Assembly: GCA_963922205.1 (NCBI GenBank)
Contig: CAWUHX010000260.1
Location: forward strand, 310,001 to 374,000
Source of the DNA: Romanomermis culicivorax
Taxonomy: Eukaryota > Nematoda > Enoplea > Mermithida > Mermithidae
DNA: 64,000 nucleotides
Direction: 5' to 3'
This document shows, piece by piece, positions 1 through 12,104 of this stretch (within the stretch, counting starts at the first letter, position 1; the number at the start of each line of letters is the position of its first letter). Both the position numbers and the translations under genes were made by a program. The notes below the pieces were generated by a model. It was not told the DNA's origin, did not search any database, and saw only the letters and a list, made by a program, of their open reading frames with translations.

Positions 1-2
1 TC

Positions 3-996
3 AAAGAGATGATCCACCATTGTAGAGGTTGTCAAGACTTTGCAAAGTCAAACCCACGATCAATGATTCCAAACAATCCATTGCAGCTACCAAAAGCCCT
101 CTGGGAAAAAATTTTGATCAATGTCACCCCACCATTTGCAATGGCACCATATCAAAATCGATTTGCAATTGTGGTCATCGATTACCTCTCCAGTTTCCCC
201 GGAGTTCGATTGTGCCCCAACCACACCACAGAAAGGACAATCAAATTCTTAACCGAACTTTTTATTGGCTATGGTAATCCTGCCCTTCTTGTTTCACATA
301 ATGGGATCGAATATCGATCAGAGGCATTTACCAAATTACTCTCAAGGCGTGACATACAGCATCATGGGATGCCTGTTCACCACCCGCAGTCAAACAGCAA
401 AGTCGAAGTGTTCAATCACTCGCAGAAGTTCCATGTGCAGGCAATGGCTACCTCAAATATGCCTTTTGCCGCAGCAATAACTGAACTATTGGCTCGATTC
501 CATGCAGAACACCCAAATCCCAAGATATTGTTGCCAGCAGAAATAATGTTCAATCAATGTGCCCATCTACTATTTGAGCCATGTCAAAGCAGCAGTGAGC
601 CTGGCGTGCCTCGACCGAAAAAGCCGAAACAAAACGTCTGCTTTGAGGAAAAATGTCAACCAAAGCAACAGAAACTTCATCATCGAAATAAATTGTTCAA
701 TATGGGTGACAAAGTCTGCGTCCGATGACCAGCCAGCATTATAAAGAATGGGGAGTCGCCTTACTCCGATGTTATTGAAGTCCTCAACATTATTAGCGAT
801 TATGTTTTCAAACTTTCTGACGGCAACATCTGGAATGCGTGATGCATGCAAAAATATTATCCACCCATGGTATTGAACATTCCGGCCGATGATAACCCTG
901 AACAGATCCCGGAACTATGATGCTCTACACGCTGAATCCAAGGTCATGCGCCCGGACGATTTTCGCCTGGTTGAAGACACTTCAAGAAGGGGACAG
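3..996 (+). pseudogene. Ty3/gypsy-like integrase, 3' part of pol, decayed
   Basis: The frame is open from the window edge and is clearly a retroviral-type integrase core. It would join LTR-retrotransposon cDNA to the chromosome. Counting from the Met at base 9, the catalytic triad positions are Asp58 (VVIDYLSSF), then residue 97 in LVSHNGIEYRS, then Glu133 (HPQSNSKVEVFN). This is the D-x38-D-x35-E spacing of rve integrases. Residue 97 should be Asp but is His, so this copy should be inactive. The C-terminal GDKVCVR motif follows, then an in-frame TGA at 726. The same frame stays open beyond it (PASIIKNGESPYSD) to a TGA at 838, and remnants in other frames reach the LTR. The 5' part of pol lies outside the window. 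The family call is firm; Ty3/gypsy rather than another LTR class is likely. Confidence 0.85.
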
Positions 997-1318
997 TGAT
1001 GTGTTTGCACATGCACATCATGCTGGTGCACATGCATATAGTTTTTGGGCATGCAAATTATGCCCATGTTTCTGTTGTATTATTTTTCGCCCACTGCAGC
1101 CTATGTAAATTTTATGTGAGCATCTTTTTCGTGTATAAATAGTTGGGCCTTTGGCCAACTATTCATTCATCTCCTTTCACCTTCTTTCGCGTCCTTTATT
1201 TACCATCATTTATATTTACGAATAAATTGTGCTAATCAGCCAGCATAACGTATACCTCAGCTACTTCATTGTATGTGGAGGCCGCCAGTAGAGGATAAAT
1301 CTACTGACCCACACAACA
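997..1318 (+). mobile_element. 3' LTR of the Ty3/gypsy-like element
   Basis: The LTR starts at TGATGT directly after a purine-rich stretch (AAGAAGGGGACAG, polypurine-tract-like) that ends the pol remnant. It ends near ACAACA, nearly complementary to its start (5 of 6 bases). Inside are a TATA-like box (TATAAAT, about 1133) and an AATAAA signal at about 1221. The ends are inferred from one copy because the 5' LTR is outside the window, so the target duplication cannot be checked. Confidence 0.65.
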
Positions 1319-1780
1319 TTAAGGTCACTAACTTCTTGTTTCAGTATGGGGCAAAATTTCGCCAAAATCAAGAGCTTTTGTTTTGAAATAGGAAAAAAAG
1401 CAAAATCAATTCTTCCATTCACCAGATCGAAAAATGATTAAAATTATTGGTGAAGCAGAAAGTAGGACACACTAAAATGGCTCTCTTATAGTTTCCAGCT
1501 GTTATATGGGTCTCATCATTTGATCTATTGTACTTTCCTGTTGTAAAACACGTTGATTCTGTCAGTTTTTGTCAATTTTCCAAAATTACTTTGCAAAAAA
1601 ATCGAGGATTAGTATTTTTGACTCTTGTCAATCAATATTGGAGCAATCTGGCTGAAGCTTTGCAGTTTTCATGCCAGATGTTTTATCTATCGACGGCAGG
1701 AAACCGCATTAAAAAAGCTTAACCCCTTTGAAAGCTATGAAAGTCAGTACCGGTCGCCTCTTTTTTGGCTTACCCTGTAT
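1319..1780. other. AT-rich intergenic stretch, nothing recognised
   Basis: No coding or RNA signal was seen between the LTR and the dispersed repeat that follows. Only short random ORFs occur. Confidence 0.4.
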
Positions 1781-2345
1781 ACTATACAGACTTCTCATAA
1801 TTTTATACACATAGCTGACCGATTTCTGACCATTATGACCATCATTACGTGTATGGCCATTCAGACAGTGGGCTTCTGATTGGCTTTTTTGTATACCTAC
1901 AGACAGCACCCATCCAATATGGGGCCCAAGGGATACACTTTTTAAGGGACTTTCTCGGCCAGTGGAGGAATTTTACATACTATAGTTTTTTTAAATTTGT
2001 AATGTGATACTGTCTGGTAAAATGATACTGCCTGATATGTCTACTGTTGACTCTTCTGAATATTTTTTATATTTCATTTCCATACTTTGTTGTTTGTTAC
2101 ACGGCTGCCTTGTCCTGCATGCTACGTCATTCTTAGAAACTTTTAGCATATAGCAGGCTCTCAGAATATTTTTCAAAAAACTGATAGTGTCGGGTAATTG
2201 ATACTTTACGTTGCATCAGCTATTGACCATAGTCCACAAAAATTCATTTTGATAGTTTTACAGTGTTTGTTGAACAGTCGGCTTGTCCTGCATTATTGTT
2301 GGAAAACTTTAGTTTTGTCAAAATTTTTTCAAAAAAACCAGTAAA
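1781..2345. repeat. Dispersed repeat, copy A
   Basis: This stretch aligns by eye with 3706-4230 in the same orientation. Shared words in the same order include GACTTCTCATAATTTTA, a GTGGAGG-AA/GTT-TTTTACA segment, ATACTGTCTGG, CTGCATGCT and TTCATTTTGATAG/TTTTA. Divergence is high (roughly a quarter of positions by eye) with many indels, so both copies are old. No ORF is conserved. A third, weaker trace follows near 4560-4720, where the phrase GTAAAACCATTAGATTCT recurs (also at 2347). Confidence 0.6.
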
Positions 2346-3705
2346 CCTGTAAAACCATTAGATTCTGAAGGATTGAGGATATTGAGGGTCTCAAGTTTTA
2401 CTGACAAAAACGTAAAAATTTTGTAAAAACAAATGACTCGAAACAAACAGATAACATCTAATAATTTGATATCATCTTGTTAACCATAGTCTACAATTAT
2501 ACATTTTGATAGTTTTATGAAATGTTGGTTTGCATCTTTCTTGAAAACTTTTTAAGTAAAACTAAAATTGTAAAAATGGTTAAAAATTTTTGTAAAACGC
2601 TGTAAAACATTACTCTGGCCAATTTTATGATGTACCAACACAAACGTTCGCTGACTGCAGTATGACCATGTATAATTTGGACGCCAATAAGCTAAAGTTT
2701 CAGATATATAGTAGCCTTTCTGTCTATTAACGCTAAAGCACAGTGATTATTTTGCTCAATTTTGTAACAACAAACATAATAGCCAGTTGATGCTGGAACA
2801 TGAAAATCTTTGTTATGTTGTAAATTACGGTCACCAATGTAGTAAAGAGGTTGGCGCGTATACCCCTGCTACCTGCTCTCGGTTCTTGGGAGATCCTAAC
2901 TTGACTCTACCCCTAATGCTAACCAGGCGCGACTGGGATAAGATGCAGAATCTAGTTAAAGACTGTAATGGAACGAGAGGGTTATTATTGAACAAAACAC
3001 AAAACAGGTTAGAAAATACAAAAGAATGCCACAATGGAAAATACAAAAGAATGCCACTCTGCGCCAAGAGCAACAGAAATCCAGAAACAAGGCCTCGAGC
3101 CTCCCACACCTTGTATCAACAAAACTAGGCAGAATTCTGACAAAAGAGAACACGCTGGTAGACAACTACCACTGTCCAATCGAACACACACTGATATCAA
3201 GAAAAATGGATGTTGAAAATAAACGCAGTCGGCATAGGACGCCACAAAACTAATCGCAAAACGACAATGCGTCAGAGACGCCAAGCAAAGGTCGGCCCAC
3301 GAAAAAACTAATAATTTATCGAATGACTAAAATGGCAAAACGGTGCCAAACGATAACTAAACACTGTTATGCAAAACATTCTTGTCCATTTTTTATTTTT
3401 GATGCCAAAATAATATAGCACAAACCATTTTAAAAGATTTGTTTACCTAATGAGAAGTGAACCTACTTTAGCAACAACAAACTTTAGAAATGAAATCATA
3501 ATAATTAGAGGACCAAAGGTCAGAGGAATCGACCCTCTGAAAGTTACAAGAAAGCAGTACAAAAGGTTTGTGTAACACGTCTTGATCCTTTTTTAAAGAA
3601 GAGTTCAACATGTAAAATACTAAGAAGTCATTGGTCAATTTTGTGACGTCATAATGTAGTAGTTGTCCAACTACAGAATGATCCCATGCTAATGATGTTT
3701 CATAG
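2346..3705. other. Intergenic stretch with a local 21-bp duplication
   Basis: The longest open frame (2787-3128, plus strand, 113 codons) shows no recognisable domain. At 3012-3057 a word of about 21 bp (GAAAATACAAAAGAATGCCA) occurs twice, 26 bp apart. Nothing else is recognised. Confidence 0.4.
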
Positions 3706-4230
3706 TATATAGACTTCTCATAATTTTACACTTAGCTTTTTTATATGCCTCCAGGTACGCATACCTCGAATATTAGCGCTGGAGGAGTGGAATACTTGAG
3801 AGACTTGAGAGATGGAGGCCTCAGTGGAGGGAGTTGTTTTACAAACTATAATTTTTTAAATTGTAATATAATATTGTCTGGACTCGTAATATGATACTCT
3901 CTAGTCTGATGGTGAGTCATCTATTGACTGTATAGACTGTCTACAAAAGTGTTAAAGAAAATAAATTTCCACAGTTTTATTTTTTGTAAGAGGGTTGCAT
4001 TGTTCTGCATGCTGCATACAGTAGGTATTATGCCCTCAAAAACTTTTTAAAAAATTCAATACTGTATGGAAACTTGATGCTATCTGGTGCATCAGCTGTT
4101 AACCACATGCCTAGTGTACCATAATTTTTATAATTCATTTTGATTGTTTTATAGCTTCTTGGATGGTCGGTTTGTCCAGCATCATCCTTGGGACACTTTT
4201 AAAGCTATGCAAAAGTTTTCAAAACGTGTT
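3706..4230. repeat. Dispersed repeat, copy B
   Basis: Direct-orientation partner of 1781-2345. It shares the order of conserved words described there, with its own insertions such as the GGAGGAGTGGAATACTTGAG segment. No terminal structure or coding capacity was found. Confidence 0.6.
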
Positions 4231-5448
4231 CCGTGAAAATTTTCGACAATTGAAACCTTTGCTCATGTTACTCTAGTCTGTTTTTCTCTTCATTTCGCCT
4301 CTATCTGTAATGCTCGGTATGGCCTAAAAACATGCACTTCCTAAAGGCCCCCAGTTCCACCATGCCCCATAATGCGTGTGCCATATCCAAGCTCCATACT
4401 TCGGCCTAAGCATCTTGGAGGTGCAATCTCAAATGCGTTTTTTCAGTTTTTAAAATATGGCCTCAATTGAATTATACACAGTCGTTCAAAGTTTCAGGAA
4501 CCGTATAATTCGGCAATGTTGTTTTTTACTTGCTAAGATTAGACAAAAATTTGTAAAACCATTAGATTCTAAAATTCCGAGCATAAGATCTAATGATCTA
4601 ATGAACGATTTCACTCGCAAAAATTTTGTGGACCCATTAGATTTTACAGGGAAAATGTGAAATTAAAAAAAATCGAGATTGTATGGCGCATCAGCTTTTG
4701 ACCATAGTCTGTTGGAAAACAATAAAAAACGTCAGAGGGTCATAGGATCTAATGATTTAATGGTTTTACTCGACTTTTTACAAAAAGTTTTTGTTCGGGA
4801 TACTATTTTTACATATTCGGGACACATTGTTTGATTATTTCCTATGTTCAGCGATTCTTTTCGGGGGCACGTTATTGATTTATTCCGCACAGGATATTTC
4901 TCATCCGACAGAGTATAGTCAACAGCTCTAGTATCAATTTTTCAAAAAATTTTACATTTTTCGGTAAAATCTGATATATAATTTTTTGTAACATTTTTGT
5001 ACAATTTCTATGAGTAAAATGATTAAATTTAAAAAAATCTTAATGTTTGGTGTGACTCTTAAAATCCAACAATCTAACGGTTTTATTCTATTTTTTACAA
5101 AAAATTTTGTTTGGGACACGATTTTACATATTTGCATCGAGTTTTTCAATGATTCCCTATGCTTAAGCATTGTTTTTGGGACACGTTTTCTACTGTTTCG
5201 TAGCACGATTTTCCACGGGTTTTGATGAAAAAATGTGTGGCAAAATAATGCTTAAGCATGGGAATAATCGAAAAAAACTTGTCCCTAATACACAAACAGT
5301 GTGTCCCTAACAAAATTTTTAACGAAAATTTTGTAAAAAAATGAGTAAGACCAATTAGATCGTTAGATTCTGTGACTCTCAGTTGTTTTTTTTAAATTTT
5401 TTGGGAGACATTGCATCATCAATTTCGGAGTTGGTCAAGGAATATTGA
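4231..5448. other. AT-rich intergenic stretch
   Basis: Phrases such as GGGACACG, AATCTAACGGTTTTA and TTTACAAAAATTTT recur at 4560-5360, suggesting very old repeat decay. No gene is seen. Confidence 0.4.
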
Positions 5449-5625
5449 GGTCAAATTTTACCCATTAAAGCTTCGTGTGTACTTTCTACAAGTCGAATTT
5501 TACACACTGAAGCTTTGGGTGTACATTCTACATGGAAGTCGAATTTTACTGGTTGAAGCTACGTGTGTACGTTCTACATGGAAGTCGAATTTTACAGTTT
5601 GGAGCTTCAGGCATACTTTCTATAC
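5449..5625. repeat. 46-bp tandem repeat, four copies
   Basis: Four head-to-tail units start at about 5449, 5491, 5537 and 5583. The two central units are exactly 46 bp. Each contains GTCGAATTTTAC, then a GAAGCTT-like word, then GTGTACNTTCTACATGGA. The outer units are degenerate or shorter. Because 46 is not a multiple of three, open frames here rotate and are unlikely to be genes. Confidence 0.85.
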
Positions 5626-7519
5626 CCACGCTTAATGAAATTTGGATCATATTACATCATCGAATATACTTTCTACACCCCCAGTATTGTCCCACACAGC
5701 TAAGACGACAAACTTTGATGCATATGTTTTGTGTAGGGGTATCTTTTGTCTACCCCTCTATGGGCCCGTATAACTACTTCTAGCAGTTCATATGCCTGAA
5801 CAGGATATGAGGTCATTGATGTTCTTTAATCAAATTATATTGATCTTGTCTTGTTAATAATAGGACTACAAGGTATGGAATGACTTTGTGCAGTAAATTA
5901 TCACCATCTGATCTGAATTGATCTGATAAAGTCTAAATTGATTTTATTCATTACTTTATTGCTAGACCGATCAACTTATATGCCTGTTAATGGTATGGTC
6001 GGATGTACTGTATGACATAGAATATGAGCAAGGACAGAGAAAATTGTTAGACGCTAACTACACTCTTGCTAGAAATGTATAAAGTAGATGTTATAACAGT
6101 TACATATAAATTATGTGCATTCGGCTAAACTAAAAGCATTTAACAACCGAAATCTTGACCCTGAATATCCGAAAAATGATGAATTTTAAAATTTAGTGCT
6201 GTTTTTTTTATATTGTTCAAGTCACAAAGCAAAGACTGTCTCAATTTTAGTACCATCTTGGTACGGGTAAGCTCTCTTATGGCGAATCACACTTTGTCCC
6301 ATCATAACTCTGTCAAATAAACAAAGTTTAGAAAGTGTTTTTCGGATAAATTTCAACAAGATCTATCGATGGATGTCTAATTAATGGAATTGGGCAGCAA
6401 AAAGAGATATTTGAACTTCATATCCTGATGAAATTTTATTTGCAACGAAATCAAACAAACTAGATCATCAGTCGATAGAGAAACGTACTTCCGTTTGTGA
6501 GGTAATCACATACACATGATAGCCATTCATTTTTTAAAGACATAAAACGGCAAAAACTAAGCCATGAGTCTTGCAGCCAGTTCCAAGAATGTGTCTCCCC
6601 AGTGAAAATTGGCCCTGTCTATCAATTTTTGCTTTGTTTTGGATCTCAAAAAGACAAAAGAGAAAAAAGGATTCCCCAAAATTATCCCTGACAGATAAGT
6701 GTTGTAGTGTGTTTCCGCCCATTTCGTCATTTCTTGTCAAACTGCGCATGAGGCCCGCAAGTACCAAGTGGAGTGAGCGACGCGGACCATCAACAGCCGT
6801 CTTTCTGTAGCACACGTGGGTATGTGTGCGCTGGCTCTCTCTTAGTGGGCAATAGTGCTGTTTTTCATAACATACGTTTATTATTGGTTTTGTAACATAC
6901 TCGTTGCCTCCCTGCACGCCCGTTTCTTTATTTGTTTTCTTCCTAGTGCGTGGGAGTGAATTCTTTATATTCTCGCCCAGCCGCATTTTGTAAGTAAGTG
7001 TTTTATTGCGTAAGGTAAAAAATTGAAGAAAGATTTCCCTTTCTTGTGCTTATGTTAATTGGGGAGGCAAATTAAGGAAGCATCTTTCCTTAGTTTGCAG
7101 GGTAATTAGTGTGGAGTTTGGGTACATTTAATTAAGCTAATCCGGTAAGCGTGGGCGTGGTAAATATGTACATTAAGGACGAACCCTGGGATCCCACTCC
7201 TGCCTAACTCATCAACTCCTGACGGCATTCTGAAATACAACATAGGTGCTCTGTGAGCAGAGGCGTCTGCAAGAGGCAGTCCACAGCCAAATGGGTTCCA
7301 CGAACCAAAAAAGTGTTCTCGCGATCAAGAGCAGAGCGGAAAATTGTAAGTTTGCCAGGGGCTAGCTTACGATTGCCTCTGTTTTGTATCTCTTATATTT
7401 TTACTACGTATTAGGTCGTAAATTAAGATGGAAATATGCTGGAGTAATTATTAGTGTTTCAAGTTTTTCATAGCTCTCTTCTTTCGTGATATCTTCGTCG
7501 TACTGTTATTTTGAAAGAA
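5626..7519. other. Intergenic stretch; one unassigned 150-codon minus-strand ORF
   Basis: Between 6534 and 6986 the minus strand carries an ATG-to-stop frame of 150 codons. It has no recognisable motif, no hydrophobic leader and no evident splice partners, so it is not called as a gene. The stretch 6580-7400 is somewhat richer in G and C than its surroundings, which could mark an old gene or element. No RNA gene was recognised. Confidence 0.35.
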
Positions 7520-8424
7520 GTTTTATTAAAAAATAATTTTTTTCTATTTTATTTTTTCGGACTCAAAAATTGACATTTTTGTAGAAACCGGTTTAAACCG
7601 GTGTAGGATAGAGTGAAACGACTTTTATATGCATGGGGTTATTGATAGCCAAAAATGATATCAGGGGCGGACACATTAGAGTACAAAAAATTGATTTTTC
7701 CGACAATTGAGTCCACAAATCACTTCAATAAGTAGTTTTTATCTGCAAAACCATGAAAAAAGTATGGAGAGCCCAAAAACTCACATATTTGACCGTTTTT
7801 TTGCTTCAGAAAACACAATTTTTCAATAGAACATCTACCTTCTTGATTTTTTTTCCAAAATTACCTCCCAAAAACTTTACATTTTAGCTCATTTTTTCTT
7901 CAAAAATTCACATTTCTACCTTGAAATTGAACTTTTTGATCGCATACCTATAAGTGGTCCAATTCGTTGGGTAATCAATAAAAGCCAATTTAGGCGTCGG
8001 GAGTAGAGAACTTTCCGAAGCTAAGGGGCAGCGAGTCAGTCAGTGCACAAAAAATGCGTTTTTTGACTAAAGATGGATAAAATACGTCCCTGATCGACAA
8101 ATTTTAACTTCCAATTTGATAATGAGAATCATTTCAGCATGAAGCGCCAAAAACTTACTGTTGTTTTAATGATTTTTGCTCAGAAAAACTGATTTTCGAC
8201 CAAAAATTAAGTATTTTTTGTCGATTTTCGCCCGATTGAAAGGGGTTGCTATCTACACTGAAAATTTTGAGGGGGACGCTTCCCCTCCCCCCAATTTCAG
8301 GAAAATTTGATGTTTTTCGTTCAAAGATAAAAACTGACTTCCAGAAAATGATTTTGTTGTTATATATAAAATTTATCAAGCCATTAGAGATAACATCGTT
8401 TGGTCATCAGAAAGGGGTATTTCC
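7520..8424. repeat. Degenerate short-period repeat family, copy 1
   Basis: The sequence cycles through phrases like AAAAACNGTCAAAAATGNCATTTTT and TTTTCGACCAAAAA at roughly 60-bp spacing. It ends in a purine/pyrimidine block near 8268-8291 (GAGGGGGACGCTTCCCCTCC). The same combination, a degenerate AAAA/TTTT array next to a G-run/C-run block, recurs at 12105-12894, 19895-20120 and 35480-35930. It appears to be a dispersed family of decayed elements. No coding capacity was seen. Confidence 0.45.
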
Positions 8425-10680
8425 ACGCGAACAAATTCCCAAGTGAGCGAATTCCCAATTTGGCGATTCCAAAGGAGGGATCAAGAATGCAATAAAACTT
8501 TGTTCATATTTTTCTTCTTTACCTTATATTTTTCTTTGTGTATATTTCTTTTTCCTTTCTTTTTTTGCATGCATTTTTAATGTTTTTGTTCACATATGTT
8601 TTTACTTTTTCATCTTTTGTCTCTGATTTCTTTCATTCTCGTTTTTCTTTTTATCTGCTTTTTTTGCTCACTAAACAACAAATTGAAGGTTGTCATTTTT
8701 AATAAGTATAGTCTTTCATGTAATTCTTATACAATTTGGCAAGCTCTATTCTTCTTTAATGCCTCGACTTAACTAAATGCACATTCATCCCCATTAGCTC
8801 GATACTAAGCTCCACGCACTACTGTAGCTGTTAGCTAGAAAAAACGCCTCTTTCTCATTGTTCATTTGAGCTCACGCTGTTAGCTTTTCTGTTTTAGGTC
8901 AAGATGCTTTTGCATATGATTTGTGATAGAGCCTCCATATGTTCCATCAGTTCTCTTCGCTCTAGCAAATGGTGTGCCTCTAATCAGTCATCTCATCGTA
9001 CTTCAACTGGACGTTCCAGAAATTCCAATAGCCACGATCATTGTAGTTGGCCCAGCAACAGTAATTTTGGCCGAAAATCGCGTCGTACATCGTCCTCTTC
9101 TTCCTCGTCATCTTCGCTTTCAAATTCGAAAAGTAAATCAAGATCACCCATTCATTCGACCAAAAAGCGTTCCTTGGAACCTTGGGTCAATGCATTCTCC
9201 ATTGAGGCACGACCCAAGTCTTTGACTGAGGAAAATCACCAGGTGCATCTCGAAACAGCCTCCAAAATTGATAAACCTCCATTCTTTGATGGTGAGGATC
9301 ATTTAGAGGATCAACCCTTGGAAAGGGAACCGTTGGATCATATCATTGACTCTTTATCAGCAGCTTTACAAGCCGAAATTCCCATTTTTTCAGAGGATAT
9401 TACGTCGGATCAAAAACGTCTGATTCTTCTGACAGAAACTCAGTCGATTACCAACTTCAAGTTGAGAGGCCATTTTGAAACATCCAAAGGTCGAGCTAGT
9501 CACTACAATAATATACCAATTCCTAATTGTCTGGGGGCCTTAGCACCTATACCGGATGAGCCTTTGCACCGATACCCCACCCACATCAAATTCTTTTTTA
9601 AAAGTACGAGGCAATAATCATCACCCAGGTCGTGGTTTTGCTTACAATCACCTGTAGTTTCAACATTGCTAAGCGAAAACGCCCGTTTAGTTTTGTACAT
9701 GGATTTTAATCAGTACTTGTGTAACAAGTTTTGATTTCTTGTACAAGTGCATATTCCTCGCTTTCCTTACTTACTCATTGTAGCTTTTATGCCTTTGTTT
9801 CTTTCCTTTGGTGTTGATCATCATTTTTCCTTTCATACTGTACCACCCTATCATCATACGCTTAAAGTGACATCGTTCTCTACTCATGAACAATGAGAAA
9901 GAGGCGTTTTTTTCTAGCTAACAGCTACAGTGGTGGATGGAGCTTAGTATTGAGCTAATAGGGATGAACGTGCATTTAGTCAAGTCTCGGCATTAAAGAA
10001 GAATAATGATTTCACTTCGACCTTGAAAAAGACCTAGCAAAATCTTATATTTCCTATATAATTTTATCTTTTGTGACTTTTCCTTCATTATTTTATCTTA
10101 GTTTTTTATTTTGAACCTCTCTTGATTCTTTTTTCTTGTTTTTTTCACATTTTTTTCTTTCTTTCTGGCTGCTTTCTCTATATTGGTTCTTCTTTCTTGT
10201 CACTTTTTCATGTTTTCTTTCATTTCCTAATACTTTCTCACCTATTTTCATTTATTCTTAATGTCTTTATTTTTGTTGACGTTCCCTTTCTCTTGATACT
10301 TTGTTTCTTCCAGCATTTTTTTGTTTATGTTTTTATGAAGATTTTCACACTGACGATGAAAGACTCAAGCATGTCGGACCGTACAAGAATCGTACAGGAG
10401 ACTACGGGTAATTAAAATGACAACTTGTGACGTGTTGTTTCATGAACAAAAAAAGAAAAAAATAGATGACAAAAAGAACGAAAATGAAAGAAAGCAGAGA
10501 CAAAAGATGAAAGCGTTAAAACGTGCACAAACAGGAACATTAACAATACATCCAGAAAATGGAAGAAAAAGAAATACACACAAACATAAATATATGGCAG
10601 AGGATCCGCGATTGCTCGTTTGGAATCGCTCAATTATGAATTCGTTAACTTGGCAATTCGCTCAGGCGGGAATCGTTCAT
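8425..10680. mobile_element. Long-armed inverted-repeat (fold-back-like) element with an internal ORF
   Basis: The left arm 8425-8865 is the reverse complement of the right side in two blocks. Left 8747-8865 pairs with right 9886-10005 (about 90% identical by eye). Left 8425-8745 pairs with right 10366-10680 at lower identity. The right arm carries about 360 extra bases (10006-10365). Both outer ends contain short repeats of the type CGCTCACTTGGGAATT. A related solo right arm lies at 26080-26620. Together they enclose the Ser/Arg-rich ORF at 8904-9617. The target duplication was not identified. Class is uncertain: fold-back-like DNA element is the best description. Confidence 0.7.
8904..9617 (+). 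CDS. Ser/Arg-rich protein inside the inverted-repeat element, function unknown
   Basis: A 237-codon ATG-to-TAA frame fills the unique centre of the 8425-10680 element. Residues about 13-90 are dense in Ser, Arg, Asn and Lys, with a nine-serine run near residues 65-73 and SKSKSRSP further on. Such a tract suits RNA or DNA binding and is also common in retroelement Gag N-termini and SR proteins. Residues 95-237 are a more ordinary, acidic segment ([19 protein letters not shown]) without a motif I recognise. No DDE, integrase or reverse transcriptase signature is present. The start codon is the first ATG after the left arm. It could be a non-catalytic element protein, a captured host fragment or a chance frame. 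Expression is unproven. Confidence 0.4.
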   Translation: MLLHMICDRASICSISSLRSSKWCASNQSSHRTSTGRSRNSNSHDHCSWPSNSNFGRKSRRTSSSSSSSSSLSNSKSKSRSPIHSTKKRSLEPWVNAFSIEARPKSLTEENHQVHLETASKIDKPPFFDGEDHLEDQPLEREPLDHIIDSLSAALQAEIPIFSEDITSDQKRLILLTETQSITNFKLRGHFETSKGRASHYNNIPIPNCLGALAPIPDEPLHRYPTHIKFFFKSTRQ

Positions 10681-11387
10681 TTTTAGAAACACTACATTCT
10701 ACATGTTGTACATAGTCTCACCTTAATCAAAAGTTTTTTCAGATGTTTCAAGGGTTTTTTTTCTGTTCTGTTTATATTCTGTGTTTGAAAAGCTTCTAAA
10801 TAATAGAACTGGGAAGCGAATACTATTCCATGTTTGTTCACTCATCTATACTAGACCATATGACACATAGAACTAAGAATATCTGACCATGCCCTTTCAA
10901 TTAAACGTACAACAGTAAAAAATGAGTGTAGATAATTTTGACAACAGTGTTAATGTTTTTCAATTCAAAATTTAGGAGCATTTTATAAAAACAGATAAAT
11001 TTTACCGTACCAGAAACCATCTTCTTCAAGCAAGTTCAGTAATACGAAAGGTCTTTTACGTCATCACGACCCTGAAATGTTAGCAACGTTGATGCACGAG
11101 CTCAAAACTAATGTTTCTCTAAAGTTTCAAAGAAATGTGGAAGAGTGCGTTATCACATTTAGGGGCTCATGTTACGACGAACTTTTATGACTCGTGGAAC
11201 ATCTTTCAAAGTATAGATTTTATGGACATACTGCAGCCAAATAGCACGTATTCAGTTGTTATTGTATGAAACAGATCGTCATCACACGATTAATTGCTAT
11301 GCCATACATTTTACAGTACGGAGGACAAACAGACCAACAGGTCTCCTATTTGCACACCTGATATGCGCGCAGCCTTTAACGGCCCCT
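10681..11387. other. AT-rich intergenic stretch, nothing recognised
   Basis: Only short frames occur. A CATTTTACAG acceptor-like site near 11309-11318 precedes the open frame leading into the next repeat. Confidence 0.35.
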
Positions 11388-11640
11388 GCGATAAACCTAC
11401 CATTAGTTTAATGTTAATATTATTTTTCATGTGCGTTGTTGCTGCTTTTTGTGCGTTTTTAATTTTCTGCTCGTTTGATGCCCGCTATACTCCATTTATC
11501 AAAATGAGCCTTGGAAATATTTTCATCCAAATAATGATCCGCATTTGTTCCCAGATTGACTGTGAAATTAAGGATTACAACTCCGAAAAACAGAATTCTG
11601 ACTAATGATGCATGGTCATCACCTGGCTGTGGAGTTCTTT
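11388..11640 (+). pseudogene. Duplicated fragment encoding a small membrane-segment peptide, copy 1
   Basis: This copy and 20371-20600 share both non-coding sequence and a reading frame. Here the frame reads CDKPTISLMLILFFMCVVAA and continues with a further hydrophobic run, so one membrane span is predicted, then ARYTPF. After that a one-base shift is needed to recover the common ending KYF-P-NNDPHLF. Without the shift the present frame runs on to a TAA at 11603. The conserved downstream words GGTCATCACCTGGCTGTGGA/AGA show that the duplicated unit extends past the coding part. It may be a decayed small membrane-protein gene carried by a repeat. The family is not recognised. Confidence 0.4.
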
Positions 11641-12104
11641 GCATTCCGAGGCTTGTTTAGAAATGAATGGACTATAGCACATGTACATGTCAGATAGTGA
11701 ATACTGATTTTTCTCAGCTGCCTTTCATAAAACTGATTGTGCTAAATTTCTGAAGGTACAAGAAGGGGCAGTTTGGAATATTCATTTGCACGTCTAAAGA
11801 AGAAAGCCATTATGTAAGATCTTCTTCAGCCGGTTCCTGGAATATTGCTCTCAGAGTGCCAGTTTAGAGCAGAGACCTATAGCTAGTTTTTTGGCTCGGC
11901 TGAGACAGTCTCTCGTGGGACGGGCTCTGAGTTGGCTATAGAAATTCGTTCCACAAATTTGCTCGCGAGCTTGCACACAAGAGCCAAAAAAAGAGATTCT
12001 TTATTGAGTTCTTATCTCATCATTTTTTTCAAACAATTTTTACGTGCGTTTCTGTGTTTCTGTCAATTTTTTAATGGCTGAGCATTTATAAAATAAGTAG
12101 TTCA
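11641..12104. other. Intergenic stretch, nothing recognised
   Basis: Moderate GC with no coding signal. The words TGGAATATTCATTTGC and CTAAAGAAGAAAG near 11775-11805 resemble 20628-20660, extending the duplicated segment weakly. Confidence 0.35.

Noticed and set aside
6534-6986. 150-codon minus-strand ORF
   Set aside because: Starts at ATG but shows no motif, leader or homologous copy; left as unassigned in the gap entry.
8923-9225. Hydrophobic 100-codon frame overlapping the Ser/Arg-rich ORF
   Set aside because: Shifted-frame shadow of the longer ORF; no independent support.
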